16,150 bases of DNA, taken from positions 1 through 16,150 of the forward strand of contig CAJLHL010000052.1 in assembly GCA_905206455.1 (NCBI GenBank), read 5' to 3'. Under the pieces are notes generated by a model. The model saw only the letters and a list, made by a program, of their open reading frames with translations, was not told the origin of the DNA and searched no databases. Source of the stretch: an uncultured Eubacteriales bacterium (GTDB taxonomy: Bacteria > Bacillota > Clostridia > Peptostreptococcales > Anaerovoracaceae). This document shows positions 1-6,854 of this stretch, in pieces; the stretch's first letter is position 1, and every line of letters starts with the position of its first letter. The translations under genes and the position numbers were made by a program.

Positions 1-48
1 TATCCCCCTGATAACCTCATTAATCTCTAATCCCAATACCCCTTTTGA

Positions 49-87
49 ACAAAGAAACCCGCGCCCCTGCGGGTTTCTTTGTTTTTC
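49..87 (+). terminator. Rho-independent terminator of an upstream gene
   Basis: A perfect 14-base-pair stem (arms 49-62 and 69-82) with a six-base loop is followed by a run of T residues ending at 86. No T run follows on the minus strand, so it acts on plus-strand transcription from a gene left of the window. It isolates the phn region from its left neighbour. Confidence 0.9.
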
Positions 88-110
88 AAGTGAGAGCAGG
101 ATTTTCGATT

Positions 111-138
111 TTGTCAAGTCAGATGATTTAATTATAAA
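111..138 (+). promoter_or_regulatory. Possible sigma-A promoter pointing into the 3' end of phnF
   Basis: TTGTCA at 111-116, a 16-base spacer and TATAAA at 133-138 resemble a vegetative promoter. No convincing plus-strand gene follows; the only open frame there is antisense to phnF. The region is AT-rich, so a chance match is quite possible. Confidence 0.3.
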
Positions 139-264
139 GTGTATTACTTGTTTATTCATTGTAAGAAAAGAATCCGATGACGGTAAGTGAAAGGGATTTT
201 AGTTGCAGACGATGTTATTGACAGCGCGGCGGTCCGCGTTCCGTCTTCTTTTTGCGGCGTAAAA

Positions 265-981
265 TCAGCGCAGTACAAAAACGAATTTATCACTCCTGTA
301 TACTGTTCTCGCCACTTCCAGGATTTTATGATCGTTTTGGCTGATACATTTTGTGGTAAGGATCAAACAGGGAGCGAATCCCTGTATATTCAACAGCTTT
401 CGCTCTTTTGCGGTGAGAGAAGAGACTGTGATATCGCTGTTCTCATTGGAAAAGTCAGTGTAACCGCAGTTTTTGATATATTCAAATAGAGAGGTGACGG
501 AGGAAGCGTCTTTCGAAATTTGCGGAAAATTCTCCTGTGAAACATAGCTCGTATGAATGGCGACAGGATTCTGATCGACCAGACGGAGCCTCGTGATTTT
601 GTACACCGGCTCGTCCGGCTTTGCGTTCAGCAGGCCGAAGACCGGAGAAGTTTCCTTCAGTCTCTCCGCACCCAGATTGACACTCCTGTAGTTTACGTTT
701 AATTTTTTCATTTTTTCTGAAAAACTCGAAGAATCCGTCAGAACGAGACGGATTTTTTCTTTTTTCCCGGAGAAAAAACTTCCGCATCCCTGTATGGAGT
801 AGATGTAACCCAGTTCTTTCAAACGTTCGTAGGCTCTTCGAATCTCCGCTCTGGGAACGCCGAAACGGATCGCCATTTCATTTTCACTCATCATTTTTTC
901 GTCCTTTTTATAGTCTTTTTTCGTGAAATCCTCGATCAGAATATCGGCAATCTGCTCCCAGCTTACTGTTTTTTTGCTCAT
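265..981 (-). CDS. phnF: GntR-family (HutC/UTRA type) transcriptional regulator, PhnF-like
   Basis: The 238-residue protein has an N-terminal GntR winged helix-turn-helix (about residues 5-72) with the family pattern SENEMAIRFGVPRAEIRRAY and the wing IYSIQGCGSFF. A C-terminal UTRA ligand-binding domain follows (about 90-235; PVYKITRLRLVDQNPVA). Size and layout fit PhnF/HutC-type one-component regulators. The ATG at 981 has a GGAGG ribosome binding site five bases upstream (987-991 on the plus strand). It is transcribed divergently from the C-P lyase operon across 189 bases, so by context it most likely controls that operon and itself, with a phosphonate or pathway intermediate as candidate ligand. 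The family call is secure; the name and target rest on position. E. coli PhnF is also a UTRA protein but lies inside its operon. Confidence 0.85.
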   Translation of the reverse strand: MSKKTVSWEQIADILIEDFTKKDYKKDEKMMSENEMAIRFGVPRAEIRRAYERLKELGYIYSIQGCGSFFSGKKEKIRLVLTDSSSFSEKMKKLNVNYRSVNLGAERLKETSPVFGLLNAKPDEPVYKITRLRLVDQNPVAIHTSYVSQENFPQISKDASSVTSLFEYIKNCGYTDFSNENSDITVSSLTAKERKLLNIQGFAPCLILTTKCISQNDHKILEVARTVYRSDKFVFVLR

Positions 982-1021
982 GTGCGCCTCCGAAGAAAAT
1001 GATTATCTTGAACTGCTTTCT

Positions 1022-1050
1022 ACTATAGCAGCGGAAAAATGCGGAGACAA
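1022..1050 (-). promoter_or_regulatory. Promoter of phnF
   Basis: Read on the minus strand, TTGTCT (1045-1050), a 17-base spacer and TATAGT (1022-1027) form a good sigma-A promoter. The predicted start lies near 1015, about 34 bases before the phnF start codon. An inverted repeat CTGCT/AGCAG (1013-1017 and 1027-1031) overlaps the -10 element and start point and is a candidate operator. Confidence 0.6.
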
Positions 1051-1092
1051 CAGGACTCCCTTATCTTTAACCCATATTTTACAGGGACAGAG

Positions 1093-1121
1093 TTGGCAAC
1101 TTTACATTGGTTTTCTATCAT
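1093..1121 (+). promoter_or_regulatory. Promoter of the phnGHIJKML-phnPP operon
   Basis: TTGGCA at 1093-1098, a 17-base spacer and TATCAT at 1116-1121 match the sigma-A pattern. The predicted start is near 1128, giving a leader of about 43 bases. A small palindrome AAACT-GAC-AGTTT (1139-1151) sits in that leader and may be an operator. The -10 element falls in an 11-base motif that also covers the phnF -10 element. Confidence 0.55.
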
Positions 1122-1170
1122 ACGAAGCGAAGTTCACTAAACTGACAGTTTGCGGAAAGGAATTTGAAGG

Positions 1171-1602
1171 ATGAAAAAAAAGGAAATATCTTCAATATTG
1201 TCGAGAGCTTCCAGAGATGATATCGAAGAAATCGCGGCGCCGCTGAAAGAAGAAAGCAGGATCCAAATCGTGAAGGACCCGCAAAAGACACTGGTCATGG
1301 TTAAAGTCAGAGAATCCGTCGGGAGATCTCTGTTTTATCTCGGGGAGGTCCTCGCCGCGGAGTGTATGGTCCTCGTGGACGGTACAAAGGGTTTTTATGT
1401 GACGGCCGGAGACGATTTTGAACGCGTATTAAATGGGGCGGTGATCGACGGTTATTTGAATCATAACAGAGGAAATGAGAAAGAGCGTAGCGTGATCGAA
1501 CAGATCCGGCGATTAGATGAAAAACAAAAAGCGGAAAGAGGATGGAGAAACGCACAGATTTTGAAATCAAAAGTCAATTTTAATGTAATGGGGGAATCGT
1601 AA
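1171..1602 (+). CDS. phnG: C-P lyase core subunit PhnG
   Basis: This 143-residue protein matches PhnG in length (E. coli about 150) and in pattern. The central stretch RSLFYLGEVLAAECMV, the VDGTKGFYV segment and the C-terminal SKVNFNVM (compare SRVDFFTM in E. coli) are typical. PhnG is part of the PhnG2H2I2J2 core. With PhnH, PhnI and PhnL it displaces adenine from ATP with a phosphonate, giving ribose 1-phosphonate 5-triphosphate. It is cytoplasmic, with no signal peptide. The ATG follows a GGAAAGGA ribosome binding site (1154-1161). It is the first gene of the operon, and its stop at 1600-1602 is one base before the phnH start, suggesting coupled translation. Confidence 0.93.
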   Translation: MKKKEISSILSRASRDDIEEIAAPLKEESRIQIVKDPQKTLVMVKVRESVGRSLFYLGEVLAAECMVLVDGTKGFYVTAGDDFERVLNGAVIDGYLNHNRGNEKERSVIEQIRRLDEKQKAERGWRNAQILKSKVNFNVMGES

Positions 1603-1603
1603 C

Positions 1604-2200
1604 ATGACAAAGCAGGAGGAGAAGGCGTGCGGATTTGACTTTGTTCACGATGGGCAGCGGGTATTCCGAAGTCTGATGAAAGCGATGTCGAATCCCGGAA
1701 CGATACAGGATATCGGAGAACAGGCGGAAAAGTTCGGAGGAGGGTATGCGCCGCTTACCGCGGTGGGATGTACTCTTCTCGACAATGAGGAAATCGCGTA
1801 TGTGGAAAAAAAACCCGTGCTTTCCTCGGAACTGCATGATTTGACTCTCTGCCGGCGGGGCGCGTTGGAGGAAGCGGATTTCATTTTTTTATCTTCAGAG
1901 ATGAATTACGGTTCTCTGGAGCAGATATTGAGGAATGTAAAAAAAGGCTCTTACAGCGATCCTCAGGATTCGGCGACGCTTGTGATTTTGTGCGGAGAAA
2001 TCCGCGGAGATGTGCCGGTGACGGTGAAGGGGCCTGGAGTGAACGGTGCGCTGACAATACGGGTTTCCAAGTATCTGGAGACGATTCTCTTTCTTCGGCA
2101 GTCGCTGGATATCGAGTATCCGTTGGGTACGGATCTGATATTTGTTACGCCGGAGGGGGAAATAATATGTTTTCCAAGGCTGTGCAGAGCGGAGAAATAG
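1604..2200 (+). CDS. phnH: C-P lyase core subunit PhnH
   Basis: The 198-residue product has PhnH hallmarks: the N-terminal HDGQRVFRSLMKAMSNPG segment (E. coli has QDAQHSFRRLLKAMSEPG), a central GPGVNGALTI strand and the C-terminal YPLGTDLIFVTPEGEIICFPR. The usual length is about 194. PhnH adopts a PLP-transferase-like fold but is not known to bind PLP. It is a structural and possibly catalytic member of the GHIJ core, needed for phosphonate transfer to ATP ribose. Translation probably couples to phnG, one base upstream. The ribosome binding site is a G-rich run just before the phnG stop. Confidence 0.93.
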   Translation: MTKQEEKACGFDFVHDGQRVFRSLMKAMSNPGTIQDIGEQAEKFGGGYAPLTAVGCTLLDNEEIAYVEKKPVLSSELHDLTLCRRGALEEADFIFLSSEMNYGSLEQILRNVKKGSYSDPQDSATLVILCGEIRGDVPVTVKGPGVNGALTIRVSKYLETILFLRQSLDIEYPLGTDLIFVTPEGEIICFPRLCRAEK

Positions 2201-2212
2201 AGGAGGGCAAAA

Positions 2213-3271
2213 ATGGCTTATGTAGCGGTAAAAGGCGGCAGAGAAGCGATAGAACAGTCGCTGAGGCTTCTGAAGGAATTTCGTGAATGTGAAGAAGATC
2301 TCAGTGTTTCGTCGATTAAGGAGAATATGCCGCTGCTAATCGATAAGATTATGAGCGAAGCCGGTTTTTATTCTGAAGAATACGCAGCGCTGGCTTTAAA
2401 GCAGAGCGAGGGCAGTGTGGAGGAAGCGGTATTTCTGCTGCGGGCGTATCGTTCCACCCTTCAGAGAAATTATTATTCCAATCCCGTCGATACGGGACAA
2501 ATGAGGCTGATCCGAAGGATATCGGCAGCGTTTAAAGACATTCCCGGAGGGCAGATTTTAGGACCTACATACGATTATTCTCACCGGCTTTTGGATTTTT
2601 CTCTGATGGACGGAGAAAACGGTGGAGATGCAGAACGATATGAAGAAACGGAATCTGCGGAGGATATCGTCTGCGGCAGGGTTTCGGATCTTCTGCGGGA
2701 GGAAGGTATTCTCAAAACTGCTGAGGAGGACAATACTCCTCCCTTTGATGTCACATGCAATCTTCTGACGTTTCCCGCGCCCCGCAGCGCCAGGCTCCAG
2801 ACCTTTGCCAGAAGCGACGCAGGGTTTCTCGGAGGTGTGGCGTACAGTTCCATGAGGGGATACGGAGCGGTTCATCCCACTGTTTCGGAACTTCGCAGCG
2901 GTTATGTTGAAGTCTGCATTCCGTATGCGTTTGATGAAGAGGAGGAAATCTGCATAGGAGATATTCTCGTAACAGAAGTGGAAGCATTGGTTCCGTCCAG
3001 CGAACAGACAGAAGAGGAATTTGACGAAATAACGCTCTCCAGCGGGTATGGACTCATTTTCGGCAGAAATGAAAATAAAGCGATCGCGATGTCGATTGCG
3101 GATGCCAGTCTCAACAGCAGAGGAGACGCGCCTGCTCAGGATGAGGAATTCGTCCTTACCCACGGAGATTGTCTGGAGATGAGCGGCTTTATTTCACACC
3201 TAAAGCTTCCTCACTATGTCACATTCCAGTCGAAATTAGACCGTGTGCGCGAGAAGGAGAAGAAAAAATGA
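2213..3271 (+). CDS. phnI: C-P lyase core subunit PhnI (nucleosidase component)
   Basis: The 352-residue protein is close to the E. coli length of 354 and begins MAYVAVKGGREAIEQS, as PhnI does. Conserved blocks include ALKQSEGSVEEAVFLLRAYR, ISAAFKDIPGGQILGPTYDY, SGYGLIFGRNENKAIAM and AQDEEFVLTHGD. PhnI alone can hydrolyse purine nucleoside triphosphates; with PhnG, H and L it installs the phosphonate on C1 of ribose. Near the C terminus, HLKLPHY places His329 and His334 where E. coli PhnI has the histidines reported to hold zinc at the PhnI-PhnJ interface. The start has a clear AGGAGGG site at 2201-2207. The stop overlaps the phnJ start (ATGA). Confidence 0.95.
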   Translation: MAYVAVKGGREAIEQSLRLLKEFRECEEDLSVSSIKENMPLLIDKIMSEAGFYSEEYAALALKQSEGSVEEAVFLLRAYRSTLQRNYYSNPVDTGQMRLIRRISAAFKDIPGGQILGPTYDYSHRLLDFSLMDGENGGDAERYEETESAEDIVCGRVSDLLREEGILKTAEEDNTPPFDVTCNLLTFPAPRSARLQTFARSDAGFLGGVAYSSMRGYGAVHPTVSELRSGYVEVCIPYAFDEEEEICIGDILVTEVEALVPSSEQTEEEFDEITLSSGYGLIFGRNENKAIAMSIADASLNSRGDAPAQDEEFVLTHGDCLEMSGFISHLKLPHYVTFQSKLDRVREKEKKK

Positions 3272-4137
3272 TCGATCAGAAACATTACAATTTTGCATTT
3301 CTGGATGAAGGTTCCAAGAGAGAGATCAGGCGGAGCATATTGAAGGCGATTGCCATTCCTGGATATCAGGTGCCTTTCGGTTCCCGGGAGCTTCCCATCG
3401 GACGGGGATGGGGCACCGGCGGCATCCAGCTTACCCTGTCGATTATAGGAAGAGATGATGTGCTGAAGGTGATCGATCAGGGAAGCGATGACAGCGTTAA
3501 TGCGGTGAACATAAAGAAACTGGTGCAGAAATGTACCGGAGTGGAACTCACCACGGACTCAGAGGAGGCGACAATCATCCAGAGCCGGCACAGAATTCCC
3601 GAGATACCGATGCGAAATGATCAGGTTCTCGTTCTTCAGGTGCCGACGCCGGAACCTCTGAGAATTGTAGAACCGAGGGAATCTGTTACGAAGCGGATGC
3701 ATGCTGAAGCGGAATACAGCGGCATGTGGCTGTCTCTTTTCGAGGATCTGACCAGGTACGGGCAGATCAGCATCAGCTCCGAATATCCGATGCTGGCGGA
3801 AGGGCGTTATGTGATGAATCCGAGTCCTATTCCGCGGTACGACAATTTTAAACTGAATGGCAGCGATACCCTCTATCTCTTCGGCGCGGGGAGGGAGAAA
3901 AAGATCTATGCCATACCGCCGCATACAGACGTGGTCTCCATGTGTTTTGAAGATGTGAAATTCAAGACGGAAGATTTCAGCGGAAAGCGCTGCCGTCTGT
4001 GCGGAGCAGCCGGTGTATTTTTGGATGAATTCATCGATGAAGAGAGCGGGGAAACGGTTTATGAGTGCAATGATACGGGATTCTGCAGAAAGAGAAGGGA
4101 GACGGGAGAGCATGGAACAGCCGATCTTAAGAATTGA
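3268..4137 (+). CDS. phnJ: Alpha-D-ribose 1-methylphosphonate 5-phosphate C-P lyase PhnJ (radical SAM)
   Basis: PhnJ is the radical S-adenosylmethionine enzyme that breaks the C-P bond, releasing the organic group and forming 5-phosphoribosyl 1,2-cyclic phosphate. From the ATG at 3268 the protein has 289 residues, and its N terminus (HYNFAFLDE, then IRRSILKAIAIPGYQVPFGSRE) aligns with E. coli without a gap. An in-frame upstream start at 3169 would add 33 residues inside phnI and is rejected. The non-canonical cluster motif CX2CX21C is present (Cys242, Cys245, Cys267), followed by Cys273, equivalent to the catalytic E. coli Cys272. Gly32, the proposed glycyl-radical position, is also kept. The enzyme therefore looks fully active. 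Its start overlaps the phnI stop by four bases, and its 3' end overlaps phnK. Confidence 0.96.
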   Translation: MIDQKHYNFAFLDEGSKREIRRSILKAIAIPGYQVPFGSRELPIGRGWGTGGIQLTLSIIGRDDVLKVIDQGSDDSVNAVNIKKLVQKCTGVELTTDSEEATIIQSRHRIPEIPMRNDQVLVLQVPTPEPLRIVEPRESVTKRMHAEAEYSGMWLSLFEDLTRYGQISISSEYPMLAEGRYVMNPSPIPRYDNFKLNGSDTLYLFGAGREKKIYAIPPHTDVVSMCFEDVKFKTEDFSGKRCRLCGAAGVFLDEFIDEESGETVYECNDTGFCRKRRETGEHGTADLKN

Positions 4138-4942
4138 TCATCTCACTGTGCGCTATGGAAAAACATGCGGATACTGCCGCGGCGGAGGAAGATTGGAGAA
4201 AAACACATGTCCCCGCTGCAAGACTGTCTGGGCCTGTAATGATGTAAATATACAGCTTTATGAGGGAGAGATCCTGGGGATTGTAGGAGAATCCGGCTCG
4301 GGGAAATCGACCCTCATGAAAAGTCTTTATTTTGATTTTGATGTGACAGAGGGACAGGGATACCTGAGAGATTTCAGGGGAGGAAAAGAAGATATCTTTT
4401 CTCAGAGCCTTCCGCAGAAAAAGTATATTAAAAATCACATTATGGGTATGGTGTATCAGAATCCGGTCCTCGGACTCCGCATGGATTATTCCAGTGCCGG
4501 GAATATCGCGGAGAAATTAATCGCCGCGGGTCACAGAAATTACGGAAAAATGAATGAACGCGTCGAAGAGCTCCTGAACGCGGTGGAAATTTTACCTTCG
4601 AGAAAAAAAGAGCCTCCTGCGAATTTCAGCGGCGGAATGCAGCAGAGAGTACAGATCTCAAAGGCTCTGGCAAATAATCCGGCGATTCTCCTTTTGGACG
4701 AGGTTACGACGGGGCTTGATCTGTCAGTACAGGCCAGGGTCTTAGAACTCATACGTGAAATCCGGCGGGAGTTTCATGTCTCCATCCTGCTGGTATCCCA
4801 TGACCTCGCTGTGATACGGATGCTGGCAGACCGTACCGTCGTGATGCTGAACGGAAAAATCATCGAACAGGGCCTGACAGATCAGATTCTGGACGATCCG
4901 CAGCAGCCGTACACACAGCGCCTCGTTCATTCACTGATTTAA
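4112..4942 (+). CDS. phnK: C-P lyase ABC-type ATPase subunit PhnK, with a cysteine-rich insert
   Basis: PhnK is an ABC-type ATPase that docks on PhnJ in the C-P lyase complex rather than on a permease. The 276-residue protein has Walker A GESGSGKST (59-67), the signature FSGGMQQR (172-179), Walker B LLLDEVTTGLD (Asp196, Glu197) and an H-loop SHD. The C-terminal DDPQQPYTQ matches PhnK and the oligopeptide-ATPase group. The PhnK-type GNIAEKLIAAGHRNYG block distinguishes it from transport ATPases. Relative to E. coli PhnK there is an insert of about 20 residues between the A-loop Tyr15 and Walker A, carrying Cys19-X2-Cys22, Cys33-X2-Cys36 and Cys42. This suggests a metal-binding knuckle. The ATG at 4112 is chosen for its purine-rich site and family N terminus; it overlaps phnJ by 26 bases. 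Confidence 0.92.
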   Translation: MEQPILRIDHLTVRYGKTCGYCRGGGRLEKNTCPRCKTVWACNDVNIQLYEGEILGIVGESGSGKSTLMKSLYFDFDVTEGQGYLRDFRGGKEDIFSQSLPQKKYIKNHIMGMVYQNPVLGLRMDYSSAGNIAEKLIAAGHRNYGKMNERVEELLNAVEILPSRKKEPPANFSGGMQQRVQISKALANNPAILLLDEVTTGLDLSVQARVLELIREIRREFHVSILLVSHDLAVIRMLADRTVVMLNGKIIEQGLTDQILDDPQQPYTQRLVHSLI

Positions 4943-4960
4943 AGAGAAAGGGCTGTTTTT

Positions 4961-6145
4961 ATGAAAATATTGATAAAAAACGGAAATATCGTTCTGCCCG
5001 ATCGCGTGGTCTCTGGAAGTTCAGTCCTGATACAGGATGATCGGATCGTCGGGATAGACGTGCCGGACGACGGGAGTGCGGACACGATCACAGACGCTTC
5101 GGGGAGATTTGTGATGCCGGGTATGATCGATATACATTCCGACATGATAGAAAGTTACATTCAGCCGAGAAGTACGGCGATCATGGACTTTTCCATGGGA
5201 TTTATGGAAGCCGAGCGTGTGCTGGCAATGTGCGGCATTACCACGATGTTTCATTCCATTTCCATGTACAAACCCGGCGCGTGGGATGTAAAAGAGATCC
5301 GAAAGGCGCCTCAGGTGAAAAAGCTGGCGTCTCTCGTTCAACGCTATCAGAAAGAACTGCGTCTGATACGTCACCGGTATCACCTGCGTTACGAAATCGA
5401 CAATCTGGACTGTTATGAAGAAATAAAACAGATGATAAAATCCGGTCTTGTCGATCTGATTTCATTTATGGATCATTCCCCCGGACAGGGACAATACAGA
5501 AATCTGGAAATCTATCGAAAGCATCTTCCGGATGCGGGAACAAATATTACAGACGAGGAATTCGGTGAGTTGATTCACCGCGAGCTCAGTAAGGACTCTC
5601 TTTCTTTTGAACAGCTGAAAGCGCTGGCTGACCTGGCGCGGGAAAAGGGAATTTCCGTTGCGAGTCATGATGACGATTCTTTGGAAAAACTGGAGGTAAA
5701 CGAAAAATTCGGCGTAAAAATCAGCGAGTTTCCGGTCACGCTGCAGATCGCCCGCGAGGCGGCGGAAAGGGGATTTTTAACAGTGCTGGGCGCGCCGAAT
5801 ATCTTGCTGAGAGGATCTCATTCCGGAAACCTTTCGGCTCTCGATGCTGTTCGTGCCGACGCGGTTAGTGTACTCGTATCGGATTATTATCCGCAGGCGC
5901 TTTTGCAGGCGGTGTTTCAGCTGTTTCATGAAGGGGAACTGCCTCTTTGGAAAGCTGTTCGTCTTGTCACAGCGAATCCCGCGGAAGCGGCAGGGATAGA
6001 CGGCGATGTCGGAACGATCGAAATCGGAAAAAAAGCGGATCTGTTGTTCGTTAATGACGACCCCCTTTTTCCTGTCATTGAAAGAGTCTACGTAGACGGA
6101 AAGTGTATTCTCGATTGTACCTACAGAGGCGGGAAAGGAATCTGA
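4961..6145 (+). CDS. phnM: Alpha-D-ribose 1-methylphosphonate 5-triphosphate diphosphatase PhnM
   Basis: PhnM is an amidohydrolase-superfamily enzyme that removes pyrophosphate from ribose 1-phosphonate 5-triphosphate, giving the 5-phosphate substrate of PhnJ. The 394 residues (E. coli 378) include an N-terminal DIHSDMIE with His59 and Asp61, RHRYHLRYE, FMDHSPGQGQ, ASHDDD, LGAPNILLRGSHSGN and VSDYYP. All are PhnM metal and substrate motifs. The composite beta-sandwich formed by both termini ends in IGKKADLLFVNDD. The start follows an AGAAAGG site. It lies 18 bases after phnK and one base before phnL, so in this operon phnM precedes phnL, the reverse of E. coli. Confidence 0.95.
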   Translation: MKILIKNGNIVLPDRVVSGSSVLIQDDRIVGIDVPDDGSADTITDASGRFVMPGMIDIHSDMIESYIQPRSTAIMDFSMGFMEAERVLAMCGITTMFHSISMYKPGAWDVKEIRKAPQVKKLASLVQRYQKELRLIRHRYHLRYEIDNLDCYEEIKQMIKSGLVDLISFMDHSPGQGQYRNLEIYRKHLPDAGTNITDEEFGELIHRELSKDSLSFEQLKALADLAREKGISVASHDDDSLEKLEVNEKFGVKISEFPVTLQIAREAAERGFLTVLGAPNILLRGSHSGNLSALDAVRADAVSVLVSDYYPQALLQAVFQLFHEGELPLWKAVRLVTANPAEAAGIDGDVGTIEIGKKADLLFVNDDPLFPVIERVYVDGKCILDCTYRGGKGI

Positions 6146-6146
6146 T

Positions 6147-6854
6147 ATGGAACCTATTTTAGAAATTCAGAATATATCAAAAAATTTCTTTCTTCACGAG
6201 CAGGGAAGAAAGATAAAGAGCTGCAAAGGGATCTCTTTTTCTCTGAACAAGGGAGAGTTCATCGGTATCGTCGGAGAATCGGGAGCGGGGAAATCCACGG
6301 TTCTGCGCTGTATTTACCGGACTTATCTGGCGTCGGCGGGAACGGCGGTTTACGATTCCCTGTCTTTCGGGAAAATCGATCTGATCACCGCTTCGGAAAG
6401 AGAGATAATTCAGCTTCGCAAGGCGGAGATCGGCTATGTATCGCAGTTTCTGTCCGCACTGCCGCGGACGGCAGCGAAACAGCATGTGGTCAGCGGCGCT
6501 CTCGATGCCGGATTTTCGTACGAAGAATCGGTAAAGAAAGCGGAAGAAATGCTCCGGTATTTTAAATTGCCGGAGAAGCTATGGGACATCTATCCTAATA
6601 CGTTTTCCGGAGGTGAAAAATTGAGATTAAATCTGGCTCACGCTATGGTAAAAGCACCCCGGCTGCTGCTTCTGGATGAACCCACCGCGTCTCTGGACAA
6701 TAATACAAAAACTCTCGTGAAAGAGCTTCTTCTGCGGATGAAGGCGGAGGGTACGTCGATGATCGGCATATTTCATGATTTAGAATTTATGGACGGCCTG
6801 TGCGACCGTGTCTACAATATATCGGACGGAAGTTTTATATCGGGAGAAAAATAG
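6147..6854 (+). CDS. phnL: C-P lyase ABC-type ATPase subunit PhnL
   Basis: The 235-residue protein is PhnL rather than a transporter ATPase: it has the ISKNFFLHEQGR start, Walker A GESGAGKST (43-51), and the PhnL-specific EIGYVSQFLSALPR and PEKLWDIYPNTFSGGE blocks. It also has Walker B LLLLDEPTASLD (Asp177, Glu178) and GIFHD with His210. The signature continues SGGEKLR where E. coli has SGGEQQR. PhnL assists PhnGHI in coupling phosphonate to ATP and associates with PhnK in the full complex. The start has a GGGAAAGGAA site (6131-6140) inside the end of phnM. The stop codon directly abuts the phnPP ATG, so translation is probably coupled. Confidence 0.93.
   Translation: MEPILEIQNISKNFFLHEQGRKIKSCKGISFSLNKGEFIGIVGESGAGKSTVLRCIYRTYLASAGTAVYDSLSFGKIDLITASEREIIQLRKAEIGYVSQFLSALPRTAAKQHVVSGALDAGFSYEESVKKAEEMLRYFKLPEKLWDIYPNTFSGGEKLRLNLAHAMVKAPRLLLLDEPTASLDNNTKTLVKELLLRMKAEGTSMIGIFHDLEFMDGLCDRVYNISDGSFISGEK

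Noticed and set aside
162..208. AATCC/GGATT hairpin as a phnF terminator
   Set aside because: The stem has only five base pairs with an 18-base loop, and the minus-strand T run is interrupted.
187..489. Plus-strand 100-codon frame at the left end
   Set aside because: It begins with GTG without a good ribosome binding site and mostly lies antisense to the UTRA domain of phnF, which is clearly the real gene.
2558..3163. Minus-strand 201-codon frame inside phnI
   Set aside because: It is a shadow of the conserved phnI reading frame, with no matching family features or ribosome binding site.
3169..3267. Upstream in-frame extension of phnJ
   Set aside because: It lies inside conserved phnI sequence, and the start at 3268 aligns exactly with the known PhnJ N terminus and preserves the Gly32 numbering.
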